A model generated the notes under the pieces. That model made no database searches, was not told the DNA's origin, and worked only from the letters and a program-made list of their open reading frames with translations. A DNA stretch of 64,000 bases from positions 1-64,000 of the forward strand of contig CAJBYO010000039.1 in the NCBI GenBank assembly GCA_903959905.1, written 5' to 3'. This DNA is from an uncultured Bacteroidales bacterium. Lineage in GTDB: Bacteria > Bacteroidota > Bacteroidia > Bacteroidales > FEN-979. Both the position numbers and the translations under genes were made by a program. This document shows positions 44,001 to 51,900 of this stretch, one piece after another; the stretch's first letter is position 1, and every line of letters begins with the position of its first letter.

Positions 44001-44350
44001 GTAACTGCACCACATTCTGCCCTACAGGCGGACGTCCGTTTGCCGACAAACCCGGGCTCTGTTTGTCGGTGGAGAGCCTGAATAAAGAAGAGACCGGCTT
44101 TTTCCTGAACCGGAATTCCGGCAGGCAGGTCCTTATTTACAAGGAAAAGGACAGCATCCGGACACTGAGTCTTGCTGATGGCAGGTATGTTTATGAAACG
44201 GAACTTGTCAGGGCCGTTATAGACCCGGAAACCTTCGACCTCCTGGATGTGAAATTCCTGGTGCCATGCGTGAAAGAGGCCCATTTTGATATAGCGGCGG
44301 AGATGAGCGTGGTGATGAGGGGAGCGGGGGAGGTGACGGGTGACGGGTGA
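41030..44350 (+). CDS. ygfK: YgfK: putative selenate-reductase-type FeS flavoprotein of purine catabolism
   Basis: The ATG at 41030 is preferred over the TTG two codons upstream. In 1106 residues: a dihydroorotate-dehydrogenase-like barrel (~1-440; AAGPHTQLALNIVAAWLCGA, ELKTIQTLDELDVSKPCID, TLSTMHGCPPEEIE); an FeS linker (~465-530, CIHAPCTDTCPANQ); a GltD-like FAD/NAD module with IIGAGPAGLSCAWFLRQAGF at ~561 and VIIGGGNTAMDAARTAYRL at ~690; and C-terminal clusters CLQCDIICNVCVSVCP (~921) and CNECGNCTTFCPTGG (~986). The first part aligns well with E. coli YgfK. The family is proposed to pass electrons within anaerobic purine breakdown; the name selenate reductase is historical. It is followed after 34 bp by a PLP enzyme gene. 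The stop codon lies in a 7-bp tandem repeat. Confidence 0.93.
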   Translation: MYFHRLNKVILSGNFHPLPLPDLLQLTLSELRQNRFMGIPGSLFFRPQPSGMLSMTRYGRLLETPIGVAAGPHTQLALNIVAAWLCGARYIELKTIQTLDELDVSKPCIDMQDEGYNCEWSQELKVRESFAEYLHAWILIHILRKELGFPATGGELFNMSVGYNLEGILKDNVQWFFSRMLDCSAELSVAKELIRHIYPAIDSVNIPAMISDHVTLSTMHGCPPEEIEKIGLYLINEKNLHTTVKLNPTLLGPVELRGLLNTRLGFTTEVPDLAFEHDLKYPDALKILDSLTKASEAMGLQFGIKLTNTLESKNHKDVFGASEPMMYMSGRALHPISIRLAGKLQHDFDGKLDISFSAGVDCFNVAEVLACGMKPVTVCSDLLKPGGYGRLHQYIQNLETAFSLHRADSLDTLILHVAGNENLVSHAALHNLNSYADCVADNPAYHKNSFSDPSIKTTRPLGWFDCIHAPCTDTCPANQDIPEYMYHTASGDLPSAFRTIFRTNPFPSVTGMVCDHLCQLKCTRINYDEPLQIREIKRYVAEAASSAASSPASNGNRTAIIGAGPAGLSCAWFLRQAGFEVDVFEQKEIAGGMVAAAIPSFRLTSQAIEKDIQRILASGIRLHDNHKIDQNRFKELSHNYDAMFLAAGAQESVKLSIDGVDAEGVLDPLEFLYDVRKNRAALKGNRIVIIGGGNTAMDAARTAYRLAGPDGDVTVVYRRTIHEMPADKGEIEAVLNEGIRVVELANPIRVNAAGGKVTGLLCTRNTLSGKAKDGRPVPVAIPQSEFVIDCDTIIPAIGQVLAIDFLAGEQLETAPGSYQTKVTKLFIGGDALRGASTAINAIGDGRKAAMEIISGISPFSQDHSLTADAGVRDINKADLIHRKSVREYGRHPAETALNDRRNFNLVIDSLHPEDAAVEASRCLQCDIICNVCVSVCPNLANFGYSVKPVRYNLKKAVMQEDGTIVFEEDKIFITGQQYQVLNIRDFCNECGNCTTFCPTGGRPFADKPGLCLSVESLNKEETGFFLNRNSGRQVLIYKEKDSIRTLSLADGRYVYETELVRAVIDPETFDLLDVKFLVPCVKEAHFDIAAEMSVVMRGAGEVTGDG

Positions 44351-44356
44351 CGGGTG
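44333..44356. repeat. 7-bp tandem repeat over the ygfK stop codon
   Basis: GTGACGG is repeated three times plus GTG. The TGA stop of ygfK (44348-44350) lies in the third unit, so changes in copy number would alter the C-terminus. Confidence 0.6.
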
Positions 44357-44384
44357 TGTTGTGAATCGTTTAATTTAAAGAGTT

Positions 44385-45857
44385 ATGATAGAAATTGTGG
44401 ATGGGATCGTTGACCGGGTTGTGCTGGACAAGGCGATTAAGCATTACAGGGAAAAAGGTATTATTCTGCCGACTTTTGCGCAGATGCAGAACCCGGAACT
44501 GGTTCCGGGTATGATTAAGGATAAACTGAAAAACATCGGGTTGTGGGATCTTCATCCGCTGAACCTGTTCAGGATCACCTGGAAAAATGAACCGAAGGCA
44601 ACCGGAGGACTTTACGGAAGTCCGAATTTTCTTGTGCTGCCTAAAGCGGTCACCGGGATTGATTCTCCCATCATCGTGATGCTGGGCAAGTGGTTCCCCA
44701 CAGGTGCCCATAAAGTTGGTGCTGCCTACGGATGTCTTGCCCCGCGCATCATCACAGGTGGATTTGACCCGACGTATCACAAAGCTGTATGGCCGTCAAC
44801 AGGGAACTATTGCCGCGGTGGTGCATTTGATTCGTACCTCATGGATGTGACCGCTGTTGCCATCCTTCCCGAAGAGATGAGCCGCGAGCGGTTTGCATGG
44901 CTCAAAGAGATTGGCGCTGAGGTGATCGCAACACCTGGATGCGAATCAAATGTGAAGGAGATCTATGATAAATGCTGGGAGATCAAACGAACCCGCAAGG
45001 ATTGCATGATCTTCAACCAGTTTGAGGAGTTCGGAAACTCCTGCTGGCACTATGAAGTTACCGGCCATGCCATCGAAGAGGCATTCAGGCTGGTGGCCGG
45101 AAAGGAGGCCTCCATGGCTGCTTACATCTCTGCCACCGGATCAGCCGGCACCATTGCAGCCGGAGATTATCTGCGCACCAAATTTCCGCATCTCAAAGTG
45201 GTGGCATCAGAAGCGTTGCAGTGCCCGACACTCCTTCAGAATGGCTTCGGCGGCCACCGCATTGAAGGCATCGGCGACAAGCATGTTCCCTGGATCCACA
45301 ATGTGCGCAATACGGATGTGGTGACAGCCATTGATGACGAGGATTGTATGCGTCTGCTCAGGCTTTTCAACGAAAAGGAGGGGCATGAATATCTTGCAGC
45401 CAACGGGGTGGACAAGGAACTTATCGCCGTGCTGGATACCATCGGCATATCAGGCATCGGCAACATTCTTTCAGCCATCAAGACTGCAAAGCACTTTGAA
45501 TTCACCGGTGAGGATGTGATGGTGACCATAGCCACTGACTCGGCCGAAATGTATGGCTCAAGGTTGGAGGAACTTACTGCAGAAAGGGGCAATTATTCTC
45601 TGATGCAGGCCGCCCGCGATCACGAAAAATGCATGCTGGGAACTGCCCCGGCACACATGAAGGAACTTGGCTACAACGACCGGAAAGCCATTCATAACCT
45701 TAAATATTTCACCTGGATTGAACAACAGGGGAAAGAGGTGGATGATCTCCGCCAGTTGTGGGATGACCGCCGGATCTGGCCCGAAATATTCAGTCAGCCG
45801 GCCCGGTGGGATGAACTGATCAACGACTTTAACGAGCATACCGGACTTTTAAAATAG
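44385..45857 (+). CDS. PLP-dependent lyase of the purine locus (tryptophan-synthase-beta-like fold)
   Basis: A 490-residue fold-type II PLP enzyme. The Schiff-base Lys is in KWFPTGAHKVGAAYGCLAPR, similar in shape to the GSHK of TrpB; the phosphate-binding loop is ISATGSAGTIAAGDYLRTKF. There is no allosteric ACT domain. It is not the canonical 2,3-diaminopropionate ammonia-lyase YgeX, whose ~398-residue sequence differs, although E. coli and many gut bacteria have ygeX at this point of the locus. Its position between ygfK and a second PLP enzyme suggests that this pair replaces YgeX or acts on a related amino-acid intermediate of purine breakdown (inference). The C-terminal ~80 residues are rich in Trp and charged residues and may be specific to this subfamily. 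Confidence 0.8.
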   Translation: MIEIVDGIVDRVVLDKAIKHYREKGIILPTFAQMQNPELVPGMIKDKLKNIGLWDLHPLNLFRITWKNEPKATGGLYGSPNFLVLPKAVTGIDSPIIVMLGKWFPTGAHKVGAAYGCLAPRIITGGFDPTYHKAVWPSTGNYCRGGAFDSYLMDVTAVAILPEEMSRERFAWLKEIGAEVIATPGCESNVKEIYDKCWEIKRTRKDCMIFNQFEEFGNSCWHYEVTGHAIEEAFRLVAGKEASMAAYISATGSAGTIAAGDYLRTKFPHLKVVASEALQCPTLLQNGFGGHRIEGIGDKHVPWIHNVRNTDVVTAIDDEDCMRLLRLFNEKEGHEYLAANGVDKELIAVLDTIGISGIGNILSAIKTAKHFEFTGEDVMVTIATDSAEMYGSRLEELTAERGNYSLMQAARDHEKCMLGTAPAHMKELGYNDRKAIHNLKYFTWIEQQGKEVDDLRQLWDDRRIWPEIFSQPARWDELINDFNEHTGLLK

Positions 45858-45863
45858 AAGTGC

Positions 45864-47210
45864 ATGGCTGAAAAGTTTCACTTTGAGTGTGTTGATTGCC
45901 AGTCAGAATATCCTGGAAACCAGGTTATCTACCTTTGTCCGTCGTGTGATCAGGACAACAACCCCGGTGAGCCTCCAAGGGGTGTGCTGAAAACGGTTTA
46001 TGAGTATGACAAGATCCGGGGCCTTGCACCTTCAGCTCAATTGTTTGATCACTTGAGGATGGGTCATTATCTTCCTTTGATGCCAATCAGGGAATGGAGT
46101 TCGTGGCCGGTACTGAGAGTGGGGGATACGCCGATGTATAAGTGGACAGGCGGACGAGCGGACGGGCGGACAGGTGGGCAGGCGGACAAGCGGACAGGTG
46201 GGCAGGCGGACAAGCGGACAGGTGGACAGGTGGACGAGTGGACGGTTGGAATTGACGGAGGTGGGGCAGAGGTTTTTTTGAAGGATGATTCGCAGAATCC
46301 GACATTTTCGTTCAAGGACCGGGCATCGGCACTGGTGTCGGCATGGGCGAAAGAAAATGGCATAACCAACCTGGTTGCTGCTTCAACAGGGAATGCCGGG
46401 TCATCCCTGGCAGGAATCTGTGCCTCGCAGGGGCAGCAGGCGATGATTGTTGTTCCGGCTGCGGCGCCACTGGCCAAACTCACACAGATACTGATGTATG
46501 GCGCCAGGCTGGTGCCTGTAAAAGGGACCTACGACGATGCGTTTGACCTCAGTGTGCAGATTTCGGCAAAGTACGGATTCTACAACAGGAATACGGCATT
46601 CAACCCCCTGACCATCGAAGGAAAAAAAACAGTCTCTTTCGAGATTTTTGAGCAATGCGGGCACCGGGTACCCGACAGGATCTTTATCCCTGTTGGCGAC
46701 GGTGTAATCTATTCCGGGGTGTGTAAAGGATTTGAAGATCTTTTGCTGCTCGGGATCACTGACCGGATGCCGGTGCTGGTTGCAGTGCAGGCGCAGGGAA
46801 GTGCGAACCTGATCGCAAACCTCGGGAACAGCGGATCATTTATATCAACACCGTCAAAAACCGTTGCCGATTCTATCTCGGTTAATGTTCCCCGGTGCTT
46901 CCGCATGACGGAATCATATATGAAGAAATATCAGGGTGAAAGTATTGCCGTTTCCGACAGGGAAATTCTTGATGCCTCAGTAAAACTGTCGCATTCAGCA
47001 GGGATCTTTTCGGAACCTGCAGCGGTGGCTGCGTTTGCAGGGATGCTTCTATACAGAAGTCAGGGAAAGCTTCATCCCGGGTCGAAAAACGTAGTGTTGT
47101 TAACCGGAAGCGGTTTGAAGGATTTAACCGCCGTCCAGTCATCCATCAGCATCCCTGATGCCGTTGAACCTGAACTCAGCTCGGTAGAACTGATTTTAAA
47201 TCACTCTTGA
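45864..47210 (+). CDS. Threonine-synthase-like PLP enzyme with zinc ribbon and repeat insert
   Basis: A 448-residue fold-type II PLP enzyme, 6 bp after the previous gene. It opens with a zinc ribbon (Cys9, Cys12, Cys25, Cys28). PLP Lys151 is in NPTFSFKDRASALVSAWAKE, followed by VAASTGNAGSSLAGICASQG and the phosphate loop FIPVGDGVIYSGVCKGFEDL. Between VLRVGDTPMYK and VFLKDDSQNPTF, where relatives have a short linker, lies a 34-residue low-complexity insert (~94-127) made of GGQADKRT-type 8-residue repeats, which I read as a DNA tandem repeat captured in frame. All catalytic motifs remain. The substrate is probably an amino acid of the purine pathway rather than phosphohomoserine, because it is embedded in the purine locus. 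Confidence 0.8.
   Translation: MAEKFHFECVDCQSEYPGNQVIYLCPSCDQDNNPGEPPRGVLKTVYEYDKIRGLAPSAQLFDHLRMGHYLPLMPIREWSSWPVLRVGDTPMYKWTGGRADGRTGGQADKRTGGQADKRTGGQVDEWTVGIDGGGAEVFLKDDSQNPTFSFKDRASALVSAWAKENGITNLVAASTGNAGSSLAGICASQGQQAMIVVPAAAPLAKLTQILMYGARLVPVKGTYDDAFDLSVQISAKYGFYNRNTAFNPLTIEGKKTVSFEIFEQCGHRVPDRIFIPVGDGVIYSGVCKGFEDLLLLGITDRMPVLVAVQAQGSANLIANLGNSGSFISTPSKTVADSISVNVPRCFRMTESYMKKYQGESIAVSDREILDASVKLSHSAGIFSEPAAVAAFAGMLLYRSQGKLHPGSKNVVLLTGSGLKDLTAVQSSISIPDAVEPELSSVELILNHS
46143..46244. repeat. 24-bp in-frame tandem repeat inside the threonine-synthase-like gene
   Basis: Units of 24 bp built from GGACAGG and GGACAAGC words encode R-T-G-G-Q-A-D-K twice in full, with degenerate flanking units. 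Base composition is extreme (almost no T on the + strand), unlike the rest of the gene. The same type of GGACAGG repeat is usually intergenic in Bacteroidota genomes. Confidence 0.7.
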
Positions 47211-47251
47211 GGTGTTGATGCAGAATTTGATAGTTCCTAAAACTTAAAAAG

Positions 47252-47596
47252 ATGAAAAAGCTAATCGTTGCCAGCCTGATCGCGTTAACTGTATTTGTTA
47301 CCGGTGTTCTGCTGATGTCGTTTAAACCCGGGGTAAACGAAGAGAGTCTTGTCCTTGTCAGAACATTTGAGTCGGTGAACTCCATGTACGCATCTAAAAT
47401 CATCATTTCCGACGGCACACAAATTTTAAAACAAATAGAACTTGAGGTGATGCGTCCGAAAACTCAGGAAAATAATGTGCTGAAAATCGCTTCAGCACTC
47501 AAAGAATTGAAAAATTCCGGCTACACACTGATAACTTCCAGCAGCGGAGGAAGTGATGCTTTTACCATAACTGATTACGTTTTTGAGAAAAGGTAG
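47252..47596 (+). CDS. Small exported hypothetical protein within the purine locus
   Basis: A 114-residue protein with a signal peptide or N-terminal anchor (KKLIVASLIALTVFVTGVLL). The mature part (ESLVLVRTFESVNSMYASKI, KQIELEVMRPKTQENNVLKI, ELKNSGYTLITSSSGGSDAF) is alternating strand and helix; no family recognised. It lies between the PLP gene and xdh, 41 and 42 bp from each, so it is probably transcribed with them, but a purine-pathway role is not evident. Confidence 0.6.
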   Translation: MKKLIVASLIALTVFVTGVLLMSFKPGVNEESLVLVRTFESVNSMYASKIIISDGTQILKQIELEVMRPKTQENNVLKIASALKELKNSGYTLITSSSGGSDAFTITDYVFEKR

Positions 47597-47638
47597 TGCA
47601 ACATCCTGTATTCCAATTAGCACCAAGCGGTTCCTGAT

Positions 47639-50293
47639 ATGATTTCATTCCTGTTAAATGATGTTGAAGTTCAATATGCTGGTGATGAAAACCAGACACT
47701 GTTGCATTATTTAAGGGAGCTGGCAGGAATCACGTCGGTAAAAGACGGATGTTCCGGTCAGGCAGCCTGCGGTGCATGCATGGTAGAGATTGACGGGAAA
47801 GCCAGGTTATCCTGCACACAGAAGATCAAATTTTTAAAGGGGCATCATGTTGTAACCATGGAAGGCATCCCAGGCACGGTTCGGGATGTCATTGCCCGCG
47901 CCTATGTTGAAAAAGGGGCGGTACAATGTGGCTTCTGCACACCGGGCCTGATCATGCGAACAAAGGTCCTCTTTGCTGAGAATCCGTTTGCCGACCGGGA
48001 GCAGATCAAACAGGCCATCGGACTTAACCTGTGCAGGTGCACAGGTTATATTAAAATCGTTGATGCCATTGAAGAGGCGTTAAAAAATCTCATGGATGTG
48101 GATGAATCCGGAGATAGAGATCAAAATGAGGTTGAAGGTTCATCCCCTGAAAAGGGTAAAACCCCTAACGCCTCAGGGATCGGTTCCCCGTTACCCAAGT
48201 ACGAAGCTTTTGATACGGCCATCGGGAAGCGGAAATTTGTGAATGACATGCAGGTGCGCGGGATGCTGCACGGTGCGCTCCGGTTCAGCGATCATCCGAG
48301 GGCGAAAATATTGTCCATTGATTCTTCAGAGGCGGAAAAAACAGGGGGTGTTATAAGGATTTTTACGGCTGCGGATGTGCCCGGTGACAGGTATACTGGA
48401 TTGATTTTCAGCGACTGGCCACTGATGATCGCGCCCGGTGAGGTGACACGGTACATCGGGGATGTGGTTGCCGGGGTTGTGGCTACAGATGAAGAGACTG
48501 CCCGCAACGCCGCAAAGCTCATCAAGGTTGAATATGAGGTGCTTGAGCCGGTATCTGACATGCACCGGGCGCTTGATCCCGCCTCACCGGCGGTGCACCC
48601 GGGGAAAAGCAACCTGCTTGAAAAATGCATCGTTCGGCGCGGTGAACCTGTTCAGCAGGAGTTTGACCGTTCAGCACATTTTATAACAGGCGTATTTGAG
48701 ACCCAGCGCATTGAGCATGCCTTTCTTGAAACAGAGGCGGCGCTGGCACTGCCTGAAGGCAATGGGATTCATCTTTACAGCCAGGGACAGGGAATTTACG
48801 TTGATCAGCGCCAGGTGGCCTCATTGCTGGGAGTGGATGAAGAGCAGGTCAGGGTTACACTGGTTCCCTGCGGAGGTGGCTTTGGTGGCCGTGAGGATAT
48901 GACCGTTCAGGGCCATGTTTCTCTTTTTGCTTTCCTGCTGCAGCAGCCTGTGAAACTTCACCTGTCGAGGGAAGAATCAATCATCATGCATCCGAAGCGT
49001 CACCCTGTGTGGATGGATATTTCGCTAAGCTGTGATGAGAACGGCATGCTTACCGCGTTGAAACTGCAGGCTGTCGGCGATACAGGCGCCTACGCTTCGG
49101 TCGGAACCAAAGTGATGGAGCGTGTGGCGGGCCATGCAAGCGGAGGGTATCACCTTCCATCTGTGGATATTGAGGCGCTTACCGTTTACACCAACAACAT
49201 CCCTTCCGGTGCCATGCGCGGCTTTGGAGCCAACCAGGTGGCTTTTGCCCTGGAAGGCTGCATTGACGACCTGTGCGCAAAAGGTGGTTTTGACCGGTGG
49301 AAATTCAGGTATGACAATGCCCTTGACACCGGGAAGATGACCGCCACCAGCCAGATCCTCGGCAAAGGTGTTGGTGTCAAAGCATGCCTGCTGGCGCTTA
49401 AGGATCATTTCTATGCAGCAAAATACGCAGGTTTGGCCTGTGGCATCAAGAATTCCGGTGTTGGCAACGGCATGACCGATTTCTGTGATGTGAAGATTTC
49501 CATCCTCGCGGGAGGAAGAGTTTTAATAGAGCACGGTTGGACCGAAATGGGGCAGGGTGTGCAGAATATGGCCATTCAAACCCTGAACCAGGAGACTGGT
49601 ATTGACCCCTCGCTTGTTGAAGTTGTTGTAGACACCAATGCCGGTCTTCCAACCGGAATGACCACGTCATCCAGGGCAACCGCCCTGCTGGGGAATGCAA
49701 TCATTGATGCCTGCAATGCCCTTCGCGATGACCTGGAACAGTTCGCTCCCGGATGTGTTGATTTGAAGGGAAAATGGTTGAAAAATGCGCTGGTTCAACT
49801 TGCAGGTAACACCTACCCGGGAAAATACTACTGCGACTGGACGACGAAACCGGGTGCCAGCGTGGAAAAGATTATCACCCATTATTCCTATGGCTATGCC
49901 GCACAGCTGGTGGTACTCAATGACCGGGGCGACATTGACACCGTGTATGCCGCCCATGATGCGGGAAAGATCATGAACCCCATGCTTTTTGAAGGCCAGA
50001 TCCAGGGAGCGGTTCATATGGGACTGGGTTATGCGCTTACAGAAGACCTGCCCATGAGGGATGGTCGCCTGTTGAGCACGAAACTGGCCGATTGCGGTGT
50101 TCTCAGTGCTAAAAACACCCCCGAAATCGTGGTTATTGGTGTTGAAGAAGCCGACCCTGTAGGTCCTTACGGGGCCAAGGGCATCGGTGAGATCGGACTG
50201 GTGCCTACGGCAGCGGCTGTTGCCAATGCATTTTTCCGGTTTGACGGTATCAGGCGAAAGCAGCTGCCGATGAAACGAAAGGGGAGACCCTGA
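47639..50293 (+). CDS. xdh: Xanthine dehydrogenase, fused [2Fe-2S] and molybdenum subunit
   Basis: An 884-residue enzyme oxidising purines (xanthine to urate or the reverse). Residues 1-75 carry the first cluster (DGCSGQAACGACMVEI), 75-150 the second (QCGFCTPGLIMRT, NLCRCTGY). After a charged linker (~150-185) come the molybdopterin domains: VPCGGGFGGREDMTVQGHVS, NNIPSGAMRGFGANQVAFAL, GWTEMGQGVQNMAIQTLNQE and GAKGIGEIGLVPTAAAVANA with the catalytic Glu. There is no FAD domain or subunit, so electrons must pass to another protein; YgfK, with its FeS and FAD modules in the same locus, is a natural partner (inference). The layout matches E. coli XdhD and the so-called selenium-dependent xanthine dehydrogenases; Se-dependence cannot be seen here. 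Confidence 0.92.
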   Translation: MISFLLNDVEVQYAGDENQTLLHYLRELAGITSVKDGCSGQAACGACMVEIDGKARLSCTQKIKFLKGHHVVTMEGIPGTVRDVIARAYVEKGAVQCGFCTPGLIMRTKVLFAENPFADREQIKQAIGLNLCRCTGYIKIVDAIEEALKNLMDVDESGDRDQNEVEGSSPEKGKTPNASGIGSPLPKYEAFDTAIGKRKFVNDMQVRGMLHGALRFSDHPRAKILSIDSSEAEKTGGVIRIFTAADVPGDRYTGLIFSDWPLMIAPGEVTRYIGDVVAGVVATDEETARNAAKLIKVEYEVLEPVSDMHRALDPASPAVHPGKSNLLEKCIVRRGEPVQQEFDRSAHFITGVFETQRIEHAFLETEAALALPEGNGIHLYSQGQGIYVDQRQVASLLGVDEEQVRVTLVPCGGGFGGREDMTVQGHVSLFAFLLQQPVKLHLSREESIIMHPKRHPVWMDISLSCDENGMLTALKLQAVGDTGAYASVGTKVMERVAGHASGGYHLPSVDIEALTVYTNNIPSGAMRGFGANQVAFALEGCIDDLCAKGGFDRWKFRYDNALDTGKMTATSQILGKGVGVKACLLALKDHFYAAKYAGLACGIKNSGVGNGMTDFCDVKISILAGGRVLIEHGWTEMGQGVQNMAIQTLNQETGIDPSLVEVVVDTNAGLPTGMTTSSRATALLGNAIIDACNALRDDLEQFAPGCVDLKGKWLKNALVQLAGNTYPGKYYCDWTTKPGASVEKIITHYSYGYAAQLVVLNDRGDIDTVYAAHDAGKIMNPMLFEGQIQGAVHMGLGYALTEDLPMRDGRLLSTKLADCGVLSAKNTPEIVVIGVEEADPVGPYGAKGIGEIGLVPTAAAVANAFFRFDGIRRKQLPMKRKGRP

Positions 50294-50302
50294 CGACCGG
50301 AA

Positions 50303-50483
50303 TTACTTTGCCGGTTCCCAGTAACAGTTCTTCGGGGAGCTGATCCGTCCCGACGTCTTTAGCTTTTTCATTGCTTTATCAACCTCTTTGCGGTCAATCC
50401 CTGATAATTCCACGATTTGCCCGACACTTACGGGTGCACCTGCCTTCTGTATTACGGAGAAAATTTTTTCAACGGTTTCCATG
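50303..50483 (-). pseudogene. Small winged-helix regulator broken by a homopolymer frameshift
   Basis: ATG at 50483 reads METVEKIF, then an A6/T5 run (about 50461-50471) shifts the frame. In the other frame a clean ~50-residue sequence follows ([20 protein letters not shown], then [20 protein letters not shown] and CYWEPAK, stop at 50303-50305). Removing one base from the run joins both parts into a 59-residue winged-helix protein of a type often seen as a local regulator. The long unbroken second part argues for a very recent mutation or a sequencing error rather than old decay. It lies antisense in the gap between xdh and ssnA. Confidence 0.55.
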
Positions 50484-50637
50484 ATGTTTGTTTTAAATCA
50501 ATGTGAATCTGTGGTAATTATTACCAATAGGGAGGAGAATACAAAGCCCCTTGCGATTACAAAGAAAGGAAAAATATTGGTCAACTTTACTACCTTTACT
50601 TATTCAAACAAAGAAAGCACATATCAAATCCAACGGA

Positions 50638-51900
50638 ATGATTTTACTCAAAAACGGCACCTACGTCAACTGGGAAACACTTGAATTTAGATGTGCCGAT
50701 ATCCTTGTTTCACCCGGGATGGAGGGATCACTCACTTTTAACCCTGATCGGGCAGCCAGTCAGGACATTACCCGGGTGATCGACTGCACGGGTAAATTCA
50801 TCACAAAGGCATTTGCCAACGGGCATCATCATGTGTATTCCGCACTTGCCCGGGGGATGCCACCGCCAAAGAAAAATCCTGAAAATTTCCGCGAGATCCT
50901 TCAATATGTGTGGTGGAACCTTGACAAGGCACTTGACCTGGAGATGGTCCGTTACAGTGCCCTTGCCACAGCAATCTCCTGTGCAAAGAGCGGTGTCACT
51001 TTTGTCATCGACCATCATGCCTCTCCTTTTGCCGTGGAGGGCAGCCTGGAAACCATTGCCTGTGCTTTTGACGAAGTCGGAGTAGGGCATTTGCTTTGCT
51101 ATGAAATATCCGACCGCGACGGAATGGAGGTTGCACGGAAAGGCCTGGAAGAAACCGCATCCTATCTGGCAGGCCGGCAGGGGCTGGTCGGCCTCCACGC
51201 TTCGTTCACCGTGGGTGATGAAACACTGAAACATGCTGTGCATCTTGCAGAACAGGCACAATCGGGCATTCATATTCACGTAGCCGAAGATAAATATGAC
51301 GAGGTACACTGCATAGAGCATTATCAACAGAGGGTGATCGAACGCCTGTCTGATGCCGGAGCCCTGCAGTTCCCGAAAACAATCCTGGCCCACTGTCTCC
51401 ACCTGGATGAACATGAACGCGGGCTGGTGGAAGGCTCCGCTGCCTGGGTTGTGCAGAATATGGAGAGCAACCTCAATAATTCGGTGGGATTTTTCAGCTC
51501 AAAAGGGCTGGGTCCGCGGATCATGCTGGGTACCGACGGCATGCACAGCGACATGCTTCGGAGTGCAAAATCGGCCTTTTTTGCAGGACATAATTTTGAT
51601 TTCATTGACTATGCAGGAACGTATCAGCGGTTCCGCAATGTTCACCGCTATCTGCAATCCAATGATATAGCAGGGGATGGGGCAAACAACCTGGTAGTGC
51701 TTGATTATGATACACCTACCCCGTTAATGGACGGGAATTTTTTCGGTCATTTTTTATTTGGCATTGAGTCAAGGCACGTCACCCATGTGATCTCCCGCGG
51801 AAAGCTCATTGTAGATGATTCAGTCATGGTGAATGTTGACGAAAAGGGTATCCTGGAAGAATCTCACAAACAGGCACTTCGGTTATGGGAAATGCTATAG
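50638..51900 (+). CDS. ssnA: SsnA-type amidohydrolase
   Basis: The start at 50638 (MILLKNGTYVNWETLEFRCA) was chosen because it begins the amidohydrolase beta-sandwich; the longer frame adds a non-conserved tail. The 420-residue enzyme shows AFANGHHHVYSALARGMPPP (metal HxH), VIDHHASPFAVEGSLETIAC, GLHASFTVGDETLKHAVHLA, IHIHVAEDKYDEVHC (metal His) and MLGTDGMHSDMLRSAKSAFF (metal Asp). These follow E. coli SsnA, a guanine-deaminase/chlorohydrolase-like protein always linked to ygfK, hydA and xdhD. The reaction is not established; hydrolytic opening of a purine-derived ring is the usual guess. It overlaps hydA by 16 bp, so the two are translationally coupled. Confidence 0.88.
   Translation: MILLKNGTYVNWETLEFRCADILVSPGMEGSLTFNPDRAASQDITRVIDCTGKFITKAFANGHHHVYSALARGMPPPKKNPENFREILQYVWWNLDKALDLEMVRYSALATAISCAKSGVTFVIDHHASPFAVEGSLETIACAFDEVGVGHLLCYEISDRDGMEVARKGLEETASYLAGRQGLVGLHASFTVGDETLKHAVHLAEQAQSGIHIHVAEDKYDEVHCIEHYQQRVIERLSDAGALQFPKTILAHCLHLDEHERGLVEGSAAWVVQNMESNLNNSVGFFSSKGLGPRIMLGTDGMHSDMLRSAKSAFFAGHNFDFIDYAGTYQRFRNVHRYLQSNDIAGDGANNLVVLDYDTPTPLMDGNFFGHFLFGIESRHVTHVISRGKLIVDDSVMVNVDEKGILEESHKQALRLWEML

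Noticed and set aside
44385..45857. Canonical YgeX (diaminopropionate ammonia-lyase)
   Set aside because: Length (490 against ~398) and the sequence around the PLP Lys (GAHKVGA) do not fit YgeX, so the symbol was withheld.
46143..46244. Tandem GC-rich repeat as CRISPR or separate gene
   Set aside because: The repeats are contiguous, in frame with the PLP enzyme and have no spacers; the opposite-strand frames are low-complexity shadows.
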